A stretch of DNA of 64,000 nucleotides from Acridotheres tristis (GCA_037013685.1 JAQOXP010000054.1:62001-126000); one strand, 5' to 3'. Positions 38,040-59,331 are shown, counted from the first letter of the stretch. Made by a program: numbers and translations. The notes: generated by a model not told the origin, from the sequence alone.

Positions 38040-38460
38040 ACGCCAAGCTCCGCCCCCTCACACCAAGCTCCGCCCCCCTCGGCCTCTGATTGGTCGGAGC
38101 TCAGCGGCGCCTCCCGATTGGCTGAGAGCGGGGAGGGTTGGTGGGTGTGGCCTGCGCGCGCCGCCGTTTCTGATTGGGCGGGCGGGGGCGCGCGCGCGCT
38201 GGGTCACGTGGCGGGGGGAGGCGGGAGTCACGTGGTTCGCGCGCGCGGAGCGGCCGCAGGTGGGTGCGGGGAGGGGGGAGGGGCGGGAAAAAGAACACGA
38301 GGAGGGTCACGTGACCCCGCCCAGGTGTTTCCCCAGGTGTGTCTCCCCTCCCCTCCCCCCACACGCCTGAGTCACGTGCCCGCCAGGTGCCTCCACCCCT
38401 CCCCCCTTCCCCCCAAGGCGTCCCCGCGGGTGTCACGTGAGCACACGTGACCTTCCCCCA
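38040..38460 (+). promoter_or_regulatory. ISOC2: ISOC2 promoter with E-boxes and CCAAT boxes
   Basis: CpG-rich, non-repetitive block with three ATTGG boxes (about 38086, 38114 and 38168) and six CACGTG E-boxes at 38205, 38229, 38308, 38373, 38434 and 38444, most in a GTCACGTG context. An AP-1 site (TGAGTCA) is at 38368. A likely untranslated first exon ends ...CGGCCGCAG at 38259 before GTGGGT. Confidence 0.55.
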
Positions 38461-38469
38461 GGTGTCCCC

Positions 38470-39250
38470 CCCCAGGTGTCACTCGGCAGGTGAGCGGCCC
38501 TGGAGTGTCCCAGCTGTGCCCAGCTGTGCCCAGCTGTGTCCGTGTGTGTCCCCAGGTGTCTCCAGGTGTGCCCAGCTGTGTCCCTGTGTGTCCCCAGGTG
38601 TGCCCAGCTGTGTCCGTGTGTGTCCCCAGGTGTGCCCAGCTGTGTCCCTGTGTGTCCCCAGGTGTGCCCAGCTGTGTCCGTGTGTGTGCCCAGGTGTGTC
38701 CCCAGGTGTGTGCCCAGGTGTGCCCAGCTGTGTCCGTGTGTGTCCCCAGGTGTGCCCAGCTGTGTCCCTGTGTGTCCCCAGGTGTGTGCCCAGGTGTGCC
38801 CAGCTGTGTCCCTGTGTGTCCCCAGGTGTGCCCAGCTGTGTCCCTGTGTGTCTCCAGGTGTGTGCCCAGGTGTGGCCAGCTGTGTCCCTGTGTGTCCCCA
38901 GGTGTGCCCAGCTGTGCCCAGCTGTGTCCCTGTGTGTCTCCAGGTGTGTGCCCAGGTGTGGCCAGCTGTGTCCCTGTGTGTCCCCAGCTGTGTCCGTGTG
39001 TGTCCCCAGGTGTGTGCCCAGGTGTGCCCAGCTGTGTCCCTGTGTGTCTCCAGGTGTCCCCAGGTGTGCCCAGGTGTGCCCAGGTGTGTCCCCAGGTGTG
39101 CCCAGGTGTGCCCAGGTGTGTCCCTGTGTGTCCCCAGGTGTGCCCAGGTGTGCCCAGCTGTGTCCCTGTGTGTCCCCAGGTGTGCCCAGGTGTGCCCAGC
39201 TGTGTCCCTGTGTGTCCCCAGGTGTGCCCAGGTGTGCCCAGGTGTGTCCC
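38470..39250. repeat. CCAGGTGTGCCCAGCTGTGTC minisatellite in front of the ISOC2 start
   Basis: About 22 units of 30-45 bases reading CCCAGGTGTGCCCAGCTGTG and TCCCTGTGTGT. It touches the ATG exon, and every unit carries CCAG followed by GTGTG, so the true acceptor of the ATG exon cannot be chosen by eye. Confidence 0.85.
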
Positions 39251-39251
39251 C

Positions 39252-39383
39252 ATGGCCGCCGCCCGCCTGGGCTGGCCCGTGCCGGCCTCCTCGGTTCTGT
39301 TCCTGTGCGATCTCCAGGAGCGCTTCCGCGGCTCCGTCGCCGCCTTCCCGCAGATCGTGGCCGTGGCCGCGCGGCTGCTCCAG
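39252..39383 (+). CDS. ISOC2: ISOC2 coding exon 1
   Basis: [20 protein letters not shown]..., catalytic Asp20. Donor GTGGGG. Human also starts MAAAR. Confidence 0.94.
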
Positions 39384-42300
39384 GTGGGGACCCCAAAAAA
39401 CCCCCCCAAAACACCCCAAAAATATCCCCAAAACACCCCCCAAAAATACCCCAAAATACCCTCCAAAACACCCCAAAAACACCAAAAAAATACCCCCAAA
39501 ACAACCCAAAAATATCCCCAAAACACCCCAGAAAAATCACAAAAAGATCCCCCAAAAATCCCCAAAAGTCCCCCAAAAATCACCCCAAAGTCACCAAAAA
39601 ATCCCAAAGAAATACCTAAAAACTCACCAAAAAATATCCAAAAATCCCCCCCCAAATCACCCCAAACCCTCCAAATAATCCCCCAAAAATGCCCAAAAAA
39701 TCAATAAAAAATCACCCAAAACCCCCCAAAAAGTCACCAAAAAATCCCCCCCAAATGACCCAAAAATCCCCAAAAAATCAATTAAAAAATTCCCTAAAAC
39801 TCCCCAGAAATCACCCCAAAATCTCCCAAAAATCCCCCCAAAATCACCAAAAAATCCCCCCAAAAATCATCCAAAAAATCCCCCAAAACCCCCCAAAAAC
39901 TCACCAAAAAACTCCAAAAATCCTCTAAAAATCACCAAAAAAATCACTGAAAAATCCCCCAAAAATCAATAAAAAATCCCCTAAAAATCACAAAAAAACC
40001 CCCAACCCCCCCCCCAAAAATCCTCTAAAAATCCCCAAAAAATCCCCCAAAAATCAATAAAAAATCCCCAAAAATCACAAAAAAAATGCAAAAAAATCCC
40101 AAAAAACCCCAAAAAAATCCCTCCCATCCAGGGCTGCCGCATTTTGGGGGTTCCCGCGCTGGTGACCGAGCAGCGCCCGGAGGTTTTGGGGGGCACGGTG
40201 CCCGAGTTGGGGGCTCAGGACCTGCCGCGGGTCCCCAAAAGCGCTTTCAGCATGGTGGGGGCGGCCGCGCCCCTCCTGGGGGACCCCAAAATCCGCTCGG
40301 TGCTGCTCTGCGGGATCGAGGCTCACGCCTGCGTGCTGGTGAGGGCACCCCGAAAAATGTGGGGAGGGGGGCACCCCAAAATCGGGGGGGTTGGGGAGGG
40401 GGAAACCCCAAAATTGGGGAGTTTGGGGGGGAGAAAACCCCAAAACTGGGGGGTTTGGGGGGGAGAAAACCCCAAAACTGGGGGGTTTGGGGGGGAGAAA
40501 ACCCCAAAATCGGGGAGTTTGGGGGGGAGAAAACCCCAAAATTGGGGAGTTTGGGGAGGGGAAACCTCGAAATTCGGGGCTTGGGGAGGAGAAAACCCCA
40601 AAATTGGGGAGTTTGGGGAGGGGAAACCCCGAAATTTGGGGAGTTTGGGGAGGGGGGAACCCCAAAATCGGGGGATTTGGGGGGGGAAAGCCCCAAAATT
40701 GGGGGTTTTGGGGAGGGAAATCCCGAAATTTGGGAGTTTGGGGAGGGGGGAACCCCAAAATTGGGGAATCTGGGGAGGGGGAATCCCAAAATCTGGGAGT
40801 TTTGGGAGGGGGGAACCCCAAATTCGGGGGGTTTTGGGGAGGGGGGAACCCCAAAATTGGGGGGATTGGGGAGGAAAAACCCCAAAATTGGCGAATCTGG
40901 GGAGGGGGAAACCCCAGAATTGGGGGGTTGGGGGGGGGGGGGAACCCCAAAATTGGGACGTTTGGGGGGGGGGAGAAAACCCCAAAATTGGGGAGTTTGG
41001 GGGGGGGAAACTCCAAAATCGAGGGGATTGGGGTGGGGGAAACCCCAAAATTTGAGGGTTTTGGGGGGAAAAACCCCAAAATCGGGGAATTTGGGGGGGA
41101 TCCTAGAAGGGATTTTGGGGAGAAAACCCAAATTTTGGGTGGTCCCGAGGGGGTTTTTTGTGGGGGGAGGGAACCCAAATTTGGGGGAGGGAACCCCAAA
41201 CCCCCCCGGAAGCCCCAAATTCACCCCAAATTTTTTTTTTTTTTTTGGGGTGGGGGTCCCGCAGCAAACGGCGCTGGATCTGCTGGGGAGGGGGCTGGAC
41301 GTGCACGTGGTCGCCGACGCCGTCTCCTCCCGCAGGTCCGGGCGGGATTTTGGGGAAAATTTGGGAAATTTTGGGAATTTCGGGGCGGATTTGGAGAATC
41401 TGGGGAAATTTCGGGGGGAGTTTTGGGGAATTTGGGAGAATTTTGGAGGAATTTCAAGGGCAATTGGGAGAATTTTGGGGAATGTCGGGGGAATTTGGGG
41501 AAATTTGGGGGGAATTTTGGGGGATTTGGGGGAATTTTTGGGGGAATTTCGGGGGCGTTTGGGGTCTGGGGTGGGATTTTGGGAAGGTTGGGAGGAGTTT
41601 GGGAGGGAATTTTGGGGTGATTTGGGGTCCCAGGTGTGTTTTGGGGGTCCCAGGTGTGTTTTTTGGGGGGTTCCAGGTATGTTTTAGGTGCTCCCAGGTG
41701 TATTGTGAGGAGTCCCAGGTGTGTTTTGGGGGTCCCAGGTGTGTTTTTGGGGGGTCCCAGGTGTGTTTTTGGGGGGTCCCAGGTGTATTTTTGGGGGGTC
41801 CCAGCCAGGTGGAGCAGGTGTGTTTGGGGAGGGGTCCCAGGTGTGTTTTGGGGGGTCCCAGGTGTGTTTTGGGGAGTCCCAGGTGTATTTTGGGGAGTCC
41901 CAGGTGTGTTTTGGGGAGTCCCAGGTGTGTTTTGGGGAGTCCCAGGTGTATTTTGGGGAGTCCCAGGTGTGTATTTTGGGGGGTCCCAGGTGTGTATTTT
42001 TGGGGGGTCCCAGCCAGGTGGAGCAGGTGTGTTTGGGGAGGGGTCCCAGGTGTGTTTTGGGGGGTCCCAGGTGTGTATTTTGGGGGTCCCAGGTGTATTT
42101 TGAGGAGTCCCAGGTGTGTTTGGGGAGGGGTCCCAGGTGTATTTTGGGGAGTCCCAGGTGTGTATTTTGGGGGGTCCCAGGTGTGTATTTTTGGGGGGTC
42201 CCAGCCAGGTGGAGCAGGTGTGTTTGGGGAGGGGTCCCAGGTGTATTTTTGGGGGGTCCCAGGTGTGTATTTTTGGGGGGTCCCAGCCAGGTGGATCGGG

Positions 42301-43223
42301 CTCTGGCCCTGGCCCGAATGCTCCAGGCCGGGGCTCACCTGAGCACCTGTGAGAGTCTCCTGCTGCTGCTGCTGCGCGACGCCGCCCACCCCAAATTCCG
42401 ACAGGTGAGAGGGGGCCACGCCCACCTGGGGCCACGCCCAACCCACCCCTGACCTCACCTGAGCGGCCCCGCCCCAAATTCCGACAGGTGAGAGGGGGCC
42501 ACGCCCACCTGGGGCCACGCCCACACTCACCTGAGCGGCCCCGCCCACCCAACCACGCCCTGTCAGGCCACGCCCACCGGACCGTGAAAAGCCCCGCCCA
42601 CACCAGCGTTAATTAGGCCGTGGTTAATGGGTTAATTAGGGGGTAATTAGTTAACGAATGCGTTAATTAGGGGCTGATCAGCTCGTTCCTTAAGGCTGAT
42701 TAGAGGTGGGCTAATTAGAGTTAATTAGTGCGTTGGTTAGGGGTTAATTAGAGGTGAGCTATTGAGAGTTAATTAGTGCGTTAATTAGGGGTTAAAGGGG
42801 TGGTTAGCTGGGTTGGTTAGGTTAATTAGATGCGAGCTAATTAATTAGTGCGTTAATTGGGGGTTAATAAAGGGGTGGTTAGCTGGGTTGATTAGGGTTA
42901 ATTAGAGGTCAGCTAATTAGCGCTAATTAAGGACTGGCGAACCCATTAAGGAGGTTTTTTGGGGGTTAATTAACTCTTTGGGGCTAATTAGAGTCTCGCT
43001 GATGGGTTACCGAGCGCTAATTAGCGTTAATTACCCCCTGCAGATCCTGCCGCTGATCAAGGAGCCCCCCCCGGACACGGGGCTGATCCTGGGGGGGCCC
43101 CTGGGGGGGGCTGGGGGGGCCCTGAGACCCCCAAATTCCACCCAAAAACCCCCAAATTCCACCCAAAAACCCCCAAAATCCCCCCAAAAATCTCCTCCAA
43201 ATTCCCCCAAACCCAGCCCTTAA
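39252..43223 (+). CDS. ISOC2: ISOC2, isochorismatase domain-containing protein 2 (complete)
   Basis: Member of the isochorismatase-like hydrolase fold. The physiological substrate of vertebrate ISOC2 is unknown to me. Exons 39252-39383, 40132-40338, 41265-41335, 42287-42404 and 43044-43223 join in frame to 235 residues. It matches human at [75 protein letters not shown] and [11 protein letters not shown]. The family catalytic residues are present: Asp20 (CDLQ), Lys80 (VPKSAF) and Cys111 (EAHAC). The last exon reads on past the human end into PPNSTQK repeats before TAA. ISOC2 and SHISA7 are also neighbours in human, in the same orientation. Confidence 0.94.
39390..40120. repeat. AAAAATCCCCCAAAAATCACC repeat, ISOC2 intron 1
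   Basis: Loose 10-20 base A/C units throughout. Confidence 0.8.
40132..40338 (+). CDS. ISOC2: ISOC2 coding exon 2
   Basis: 69 codons after CCATCCAG, donor GTGAGG. It holds Lys80 and Cys111. Confidence 0.94.
40355..41255. repeat. AACCCCAAAATTGGGGAGTTT repeat, ISOC2 intron 2
   Basis: About 24 units of 28-34 bases with GGGGAGTTTGGGGAGGGG. A T-run precedes the exon 3 acceptor. Confidence 0.85.
41265..41335 (+). CDS. ISOC2: ISOC2 coding exon 3
   Basis: Encodes [20 protein letters not shown]. Ends phase 2 at a weak donor, GTCCGG. Confidence 0.92.
41340..42284. repeat. ISOC2 intron 3 repeats with copied acceptors
   Basis: Positions 41340-41625 are GGGGAATTTGGG units. Positions 41628-42284 are GGGGTCCCAGGTGTGTTTTG units, interrupted three times by GTCCCAGCCAGGTGGA, a copy of the exon 4 start. 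Confidence 0.88.
42287..42404 (+). CDS. ISOC2: ISOC2 coding exon 4
   Basis: Encodes [20 protein letters not shown] and a poly-Leu run. Its acceptor is copied three times upstream and its donor once downstream. Confidence 0.94.
42600..43035. repeat. GGTTAATTAG-rich repeat, ISOC2 intron 4
   Basis: Diverged units of GTTAATTAGGGGTTAATTAG with AGGTGAGCTA. AT-rich compared with its surroundings. Confidence 0.75.
43044..43223 (+). CDS. ISOC2: ISOC2 coding exon 5 with repeat-derived tail
   Basis: [20 protein letters not shown] is conserved. The following [14 protein letters not shown]...PSP comes from a C/A-rich repeat. TAA at 43221. Confidence 0.85.
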   Translation: MLPLIKEPPPDTGLILGGPLGGAGGALRPPNSTQKPPNSTQKPPKSPQKSPPNSPKPSP

Positions 43224-43347
43224 ATCACCCCCAAATTCCCCCAAAATCTCCCCAAAATTCTCAACAAAATCGACCCCAGGAGTTCCTCAAAATCCCCAAA
43301 ATCTCCCCAAAATCCCCCCCAACCCCCCCCCCCCCAAATTGGGGGTC

Positions 43348-43353
43348 AATAAA
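43348..43353 (+). terminator. ISOC2: ISOC2 polyadenylation signal
   Basis: AATAAA 125 bases after the stop, in a short C-rich 3'UTR. Confidence 0.75.
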
Positions 43354-43439
43354 CGCTGCCCCTCCCCCCCCCCGACTGAAATTTTGGTTTTGGGGTGTTT
43401 TTGGGGGGGGATTTGGGGGTCCCTGGGGGGGATTTGGGG

Positions 43440-44025
43440 GTTCCCAAATTTGGGGGGGTCCTTAGCCCCGCCCCCTCCTGGTGATTGACAGCGCGGCCCC
43501 GCCCCTTTGGGGCTCCTTAGCCCCGCCCCTCCGCGTGATTGACAGCCGCCTCCTGTGACCACGCCCCCTCCCGCCGCCGCTTGATTGACAGCTCGGCCCC
43601 GCCCCTTCCCCCCTTTTCTTAATGAACCCCCCGTGGGAGTGGGCGCCGGCCACGCCCCCCACGCCCCCATTGGTTGTTCTCAGCCAATCAGCGCCCGCCT
43701 TTCGCCTCCCCCCCCCCTCATTGATCCCCCTCCCTCCCCTCCCCCCCCCGGAGCCGCTCCGTCCTGCGGGGGCTCCGCGCCGGCTCCGCGACCCCCGAAA
43801 CCCCCCCAAAATATCCCCAACCCCCCAAAATATCCCCCAAACCCCCCAAAATATCCCCCAAACCCCCCCCGGGATCCCCCAAACCCCCCGGGATCCCCAG
43901 AACCCCCCCCGGGATCCCCAAAATCCCCCCCAGGACCCCCCAAATTCCCCCCAAATCTCCCTCCCTGGCGCCCCCCGGGACCCCCCAAATCCCCCCCCGC
44001 CCCCCCCGCCCCCGGTCCGTCCCCG
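43440..44025 (+). promoter_or_regulatory. SHISA7: Promoter-like CpG block between ISOC2 and SHISA7
   Basis: GC boxes, three TGATTGACAG elements (43482, 43536, 43582; the PBX-MEIS type consensus), an ATTGG (43669) and a CCAAT (43684). A candidate untranslated SHISA7 exon ends ...CCCCG at 44025 before the strong donor GTGAGT. The link to SHISA7 is by position only. Confidence 0.45.
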
Positions 44026-44109
44026 GTGAGTGACAGCGGTGGCGATTTTGGGGGGGGGGGCGCGGTTGCCATGGGAACGGGAGCGGGGCTGGGGACGGGG
44101 ATGGGGATG

Positions 44110-45600
44110 GGGATGGGGGGGGGACGGTGACACCGCGAGTGTGACAGCGAGTGTGGCAGTGACAGTGTGACACCGCGAGTGTGACAATGAGCGTGACAAC
44201 GCGAGTGTGACAATGAGCGTGTGACACCGGGAGTGTGACAATGAGCGTGACAACGCGAGTGTGGCAGTGGCGACAGGGGGGTGGCACCGGGAGTGTGACA
44301 GCGAGTGTGACACCGGGAGTGTGACAATGAGCGTGACAGCGAGTGTGACACCGGGAGTGTGACAATGAGTGTGTGACACCGGGAGTGTGGCAGCGATCAC
44401 AGGGGGGTGACAGCGAGTGTGACACCGGGAGTGTGACAATGAGCGTGTGACACCGGGAGTGTGGCAGTGGTGACAGGGGGGTGACACTGGGTGTGACAAT
44501 GAGCGTGTGGCACTGGGAATGTGACAATGAGTGTGACACCGGGAGTGTGACACCGGGAGTGTGACAACGATGGTGAGTGTGTGACAGCGAGTGTGGCAGC
44601 GACAGTGTGACACCGGGAATGTGGCAGTGGTGACAGGGGGGTGACAGCGAGTGTGACACCGAGAGTGTGACAACGAGCGTGTGACACCGGGGATGTGACA
44701 CGGGGAGTGTGACAATGAGTGTGTGACACCGGGAGTGTGACAATGAGCGTGACAGCGAGTGTGACAATGAGCGTGTGACACCGGGGATGTGACACGGGGA
44801 GTGTGACACCGGGGATGTGACAGTGGTGACAGGGGGGTGACAGCGAGTGTGACACCGAGAGTGTGACAACGAGCGTGTGGCACCGGGGATGTGACACCGG
44901 GAATGTGGCAGTGGTGACAGGGGGGTGACAGCGAGTGCGGCACCGGGAGTGTGACAACGAGCGTGTGACACCGGGGATGTGACACGGGGAGCGTGACAAT
45001 GAGTGTGACAGTGTGTGACACCGGGGATGTGGCACCGGGAATGTGGCAGTGGTGACGGGGGGGTGACACTGGGAGTGTGACAGTGATGGTGAGTGTGTGA
45101 CAGTGTGACACCGGGAGTGTGACAATGAGTGTGACAATGAGTGTGTGACACCGGGAGCGTGACAATGAGTGTGACACAGGGAATGTGACACCACGGGTGT
45201 GACAGCGGTGGCAGGGGGGTGACAGTGTGACAGCGAGTGTGACAATGAGTGTGACAATGAGTGTGTGACACCGGGAGTGTGACAATGAGTGTGACAATGA
45301 GTGTGACAGTGAGTGTGTGACACCGGGAATGTGGCAGCGGTGACAGGGGGGTGACACCACGAGTGTGACAATGACAGTGACACAGTGACAGTGACAATGA
45401 GTGTGTGACACCGACAGTGTGACAATGGCAGTGTGACAATGAGTGTGACAATGAGTGTGACAATGACACAGTGACAGTGACAATGAGTGTGACAGTGACA
45501 ATGAGTGTGACAATGAGTGTGACAATGACACAGTGACAGCGACAATGAGTGTGACACCGGGGGTGACACCGATGGCCCGGGGGGTGACACCGGGGGGCGA
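44110..45600. repeat. GTGACACCGGGAGTGTGACAA minisatellite
   Basis: More than 70 units of 12-20 bases (AGTGTGACA, ATGAGTGTGACA and ACACCGGGA). It lies in the presumed SHISA7 5' intron. Confidence 0.88.
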
Positions 45601-46130
45601 TTTCCGGCTGGTTTTGGGGGGGATTTGGGGATTTTTTTGGGGGGGGGATTTTGGTGTTCTGGGGATATTTCGGGGTGGGGGGGGGCGGGATTTGGGGGAT
45701 TTCGGGTAAATTTTGGTGGGTTTGGGGTTTTTTTGCGAATTTCGGGTTTTTTGGGCGGATTTCGGGTAAATTTTGGTGGGTTTGGGGTCTTTTCGGATGG
45801 ATTTTGGGTTTTTTTCGGATGGATTTTGGGTTATTTTTGGTGATTTTTCGGGCGTTTCTTTGTGAATTTCGGTGGGTTTGGGGTGAATTTCGGTTTATTT
45901 TTGGTGAATTTCGGTGTTTTTTTGGTGAATTCTGGGGGGGGTTGGTGAATTTCGGTGTTTTTGGTGAATTTCGGTGTTTTTGGTGAATTTCGGTGTTTTT
46001 GGTGAATTTTGGGGGGTTTTTTTGGATGAATTTCGGGGTTTTTGGGTGAATTTCGGGTTTTTTTGGGTGAAATTCGGGTTTTTTGGGGGCTGTTTTTTGG
46101 GTGTTTTGGGGGCTGTTCCGGGGTGGGGGA
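45600..46130. repeat. TTTTTGGTGAATTTCGGTG repeat
   Basis: T/G-rich units of about 20 bases. Nothing else is seen. Confidence 0.8.
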
Positions 46131-46309
46131 GGGGCGCTGGCGGCTCGGGGAAGGGGGTGGGGGAGGGGCGCGGTTTCCATGGCAACGGGCGATGCTGCCT
46201 TGGAGACGGGGGGGGGGAGGGGAGGGGCCCGTGCGAGGCACGACGGGAAACGGGGAGACCCCTCCCCCCCCCCAAAATCAATATCACACCCACCCCTCCC
46301 CCCACAGGA

Positions 46310-56726
<10,417 letters not shown>

Positions 56727-56744
56727 CCGGGGGGGGGAGGGGTG

Positions 56745-57690
56745 AATTAATTAATTCATTAATTACGGTAATGGGAGGGAATTGGGGGGAGGGGATAATC
56801 GGGAATTGGGGGGGGGGGGAATTGGGGGGGAAAAAAAATATCCCCGGATTTTGGGGGGAAAATCCCCGGATTTTGGGGGAGAAAACCTCAAATTTTGGGG
56901 GAAAATTCCGAATTTTTGGGGGAAAAATCCCCGGATTTTGGGGGGAAAATCCCCGGATTTTGGGGGGGAAAAAATTCCGACTTTTTGGGGTGAAATATCC
57001 CCGGATTTTGGGGGGAAAATCCCCGAATTTTGGGGAAAAATTCCGGATTTGGGGGGAAAATTCCGAATTTTTGGGGAAAAATCGCCGGATTTGGGGAAAA
57101 AAATCCGGATTTGGGGGAAAAATTCCGAATTTTGGGGGGAAAATTCCGAATTTTTGGGGAAAATTTCCGGATTTGGGGAAAAAAAAAAAATTCGGATTCG
57201 GGGGAAAAATTCCGAATTTTGGGGGGAAAATCGCCGGATTTTGGGGAAAATAACCCAGATTTGGGGAGAAAACCCAGATTTGGAGGTGAAAAAACCCAGG
57301 AATTTTGGGGGGAAAAACCCCGAATTTTGGGGGGGACAACTCAGATTTTGGGGGAAAAATAATGTCCCCCGATTTTGGGGGGGAAAATCCCGAACTTTTG
57401 GGGAAAAAAACCCAGGAATTTTTGGGGAAAAGTCCCCGTATTTTGAGGGAGAAATCCCCAAATTTTTAGGGGAAAACCCCGATTTTCGGGGAAAAAACCC
57501 AGGAATTTTGGGAGGAAAAAATCCCGATTTTTTGGGGGAAAAAAAAAAAAAAAGCCAAACAGGAATTTTGGGGAGAAAAATCCGAAATTGGGGGAGAAAC
57601 CCCCGGGAATTTTAGGGGGGGGGGGGAAATGGGGAAAATTTGGGGAGAAAATCCCAAAAAAAGGCAAAAAACTCTGGGGGGGAAACCCCG
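56745..57690. repeat. GGGGGAAAATCCCCGGATTTT repeat after SHISA7
   Basis: About 36 units of 20-28 bases in the presumed SHISA7 3'UTR. Confidence 0.85.
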
Positions 57691-57744
57691 GAATGGGGGG
57701 AATTCCCTCCGGCGTCACCCCCGGGAGTTTGGGGGTTCTGGCGA

Positions 57745-58378
57745 TGACGTCACAGCCCCGGCGATGACGTCACAGACGTGGCGGTGGCGTCGCCGCCCCC
57801 GAACATCGACGCGCGAGAGCGACGACGTCAGCGGCGATGACGTCACAAGGGCCCCTCTCGCCCGAGCTCCGAGCCGATGACGTCACAGCTCCCGAGAGGG
57901 CCGGATGGTGACGTCACGGCCCCGCCCCCGCCCGCCCGAGCAGCCGATGATGTCACAACCCCCCCCCAAAAAATGGCAGCTGGTGACGTCAGAAGCCCCG
58001 CGCCGCGGCGCCGATGACGTCACACACCCGACTCTGATGTCACAGCCTTCCCTTCCTCGTCAGCCGGCGACGTCACAGCCCCGCGATGACGTCACACACA
58101 CGCCGACTATGATGTCACAGACTCCCCCCACACGAGCAGCCGATGATGTCACAGCCCCGCCCGATGACGTCACAGAGCCCCCCCCTCCGATGACGTCAGC
58201 ACTGTGGATTTCCCCCGCCCCCTTCCCTCCCAGGACGTCACAACGAGGGGCGGGGCCACCCGACGATGACGTCACGATCACTGCCAAGGCTCCCGCCCCT
58301 TCCCCAATGACGTCACGGGGGCTGGGCCCTGCCGATGATGTCACACTCCCCCCCTCCCCGTCCTCCCCGATGACGTCA
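57745..58378. promoter_or_regulatory. Array of CRE (TGACGTCA) sites
   Basis: Thirteen perfect TGACGTCA palindromes in 634 bases, most as GATGACGTCACA, with five TGATGTCA and three further near-matches. Spacing is irregular (about 18-100 bases) and spacer sequences differ, so the palindrome is better kept than a plain tandem repeat would predict. CREB/ATF proteins bind this sequence. The array lies about 1 kb upstream of the UBE2S start site and inside the presumed SHISA7 3'UTR. Confidence 0.8.
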
Positions 58379-58561
58379 CACCCCCACCGAAGCCATAGCG
58401 GGGGGAGGGGAGCCCCGGACACGCCCCCTCCCCACCCCCCACGTGACCTCCCCGTGACCCCCCCCTCCCCCCACGTGCCTTAGAGCCCCTCCCCCTTCCG
58501 CCCCTCCCCCCCCTCGGGACCCGGACCCTCCCCGGGACGGGGGGAGGGGCGGGGGGGAGGG

Positions 58562-58567
58562 AATAAA
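58562..58567 (+). terminator. SHISA7: Candidate SHISA7 polyadenylation signal
   Basis: AATAAA, the first canonical signal I found after the SHISA7 stop, 1.8 kb downstream. Intervening repeats make the UTR long. Confidence 0.5.
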
Positions 58568-58785
58568 GTGACGTTTCCTGCCCCCCCCAGCCTCGGATTT
58601 TGGGGGGAATTCGGGGGATTTTGGGGAGCTCCTGTTGGGGTTGGGGGGGGGATATTTTTGGGGGAGGATTCCGGGGTCTCTGGGGGCGGGATTTGGGGGC
58701 GGGGTCTCGCGAGAGCTCTGAGGTTTTTTTGAGGGGGGGGCGGAATTTTGGGGTCCCGGAAGGGTTTTGGGCTCCCCGGGCTCTG

Positions 58786-59107
58786 ATTGGTGGCTCCGCG
58801 TGTCAATCACGCTTAGCCCCGCCTCCCGGAAGCTCCGCCGTCCCTCACGGACCCCGCGTTTCCCATTGGCTGCCGCGCCCGTCAATCACCGCCGTTCAAA
58901 CCGGCGGCCCCGCCCTTTCCGCCGACCGTTACGGCGCAAACAACGCGCCCGGGCCCCGCCCCCCACGCTCTTCCCCTCACGAATCCGCCAATCAGCGCGC
59001 AGAGCCCGCCTTTTCCTGCGCTTCTTATTGGCTGTTCGAACCATCGTTTGGTTTTGATTGGCCAGTGCAGAGGTAGGCGGGGCTTTGCGAGGCCGAGGTT
59101 ATAAAAG
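58786..59107 (+). promoter_or_regulatory. UBE2S: UBE2S promoter with CCAAT boxes and TATA
   Basis: Five CCAAT-type boxes (ATTGG at 58786, 58865, 59027 and 59057; CCAAT at 58988), a CHR-like TTCAAA (58895) and TATAAAAG (59100-59107) before a CpG-rich 5'UTR. Clustered CCAAT boxes with a CHR are typical of G2/M genes, which fits UBE2S. Start site expected near 59130. Confidence 0.65.
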
Positions 59108-59331
59108 CGGCGGCGCGGCCGGGGGGGCCCCTCAGCGCGGCGGGCGGGCGGCGGCGCCGGAGGAGGGACTGCGCTGCCGGGGGAGGGGGAGAGGGGGCGA
59201 CCCCCGGCCTCCCCCCGCCCGAGGGGCCACCCCAACACCGCGGGGACCCCCCTGCGAACCCAGCGGACACCCCCAGGGAGCCGCTTCCTCCTCGGGACCA
59301 GCCCGGCAACGCCGGGGCCCAGCCCGGCGCC

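Noticed and set aside
43718..46180. 820-codon open frame on the - strand (CHTHCHT-type)
   Set aside because: Arises from the GTGACA minisatellite. All three frames stay open over parts of it, as expected of repeats without stops.
57745..58378. CRISPR-like spaced palindromes
   Set aside because: Repeats are only 8-12 bases with uneven spacers, in a vertebrate context; no cas-like genes.
57905..58483. 192-codon open frame with DDVT/MTS repeats
   Set aside because: It is the CRE array read as codons. There is no start context, splice structure or homology I recognise.
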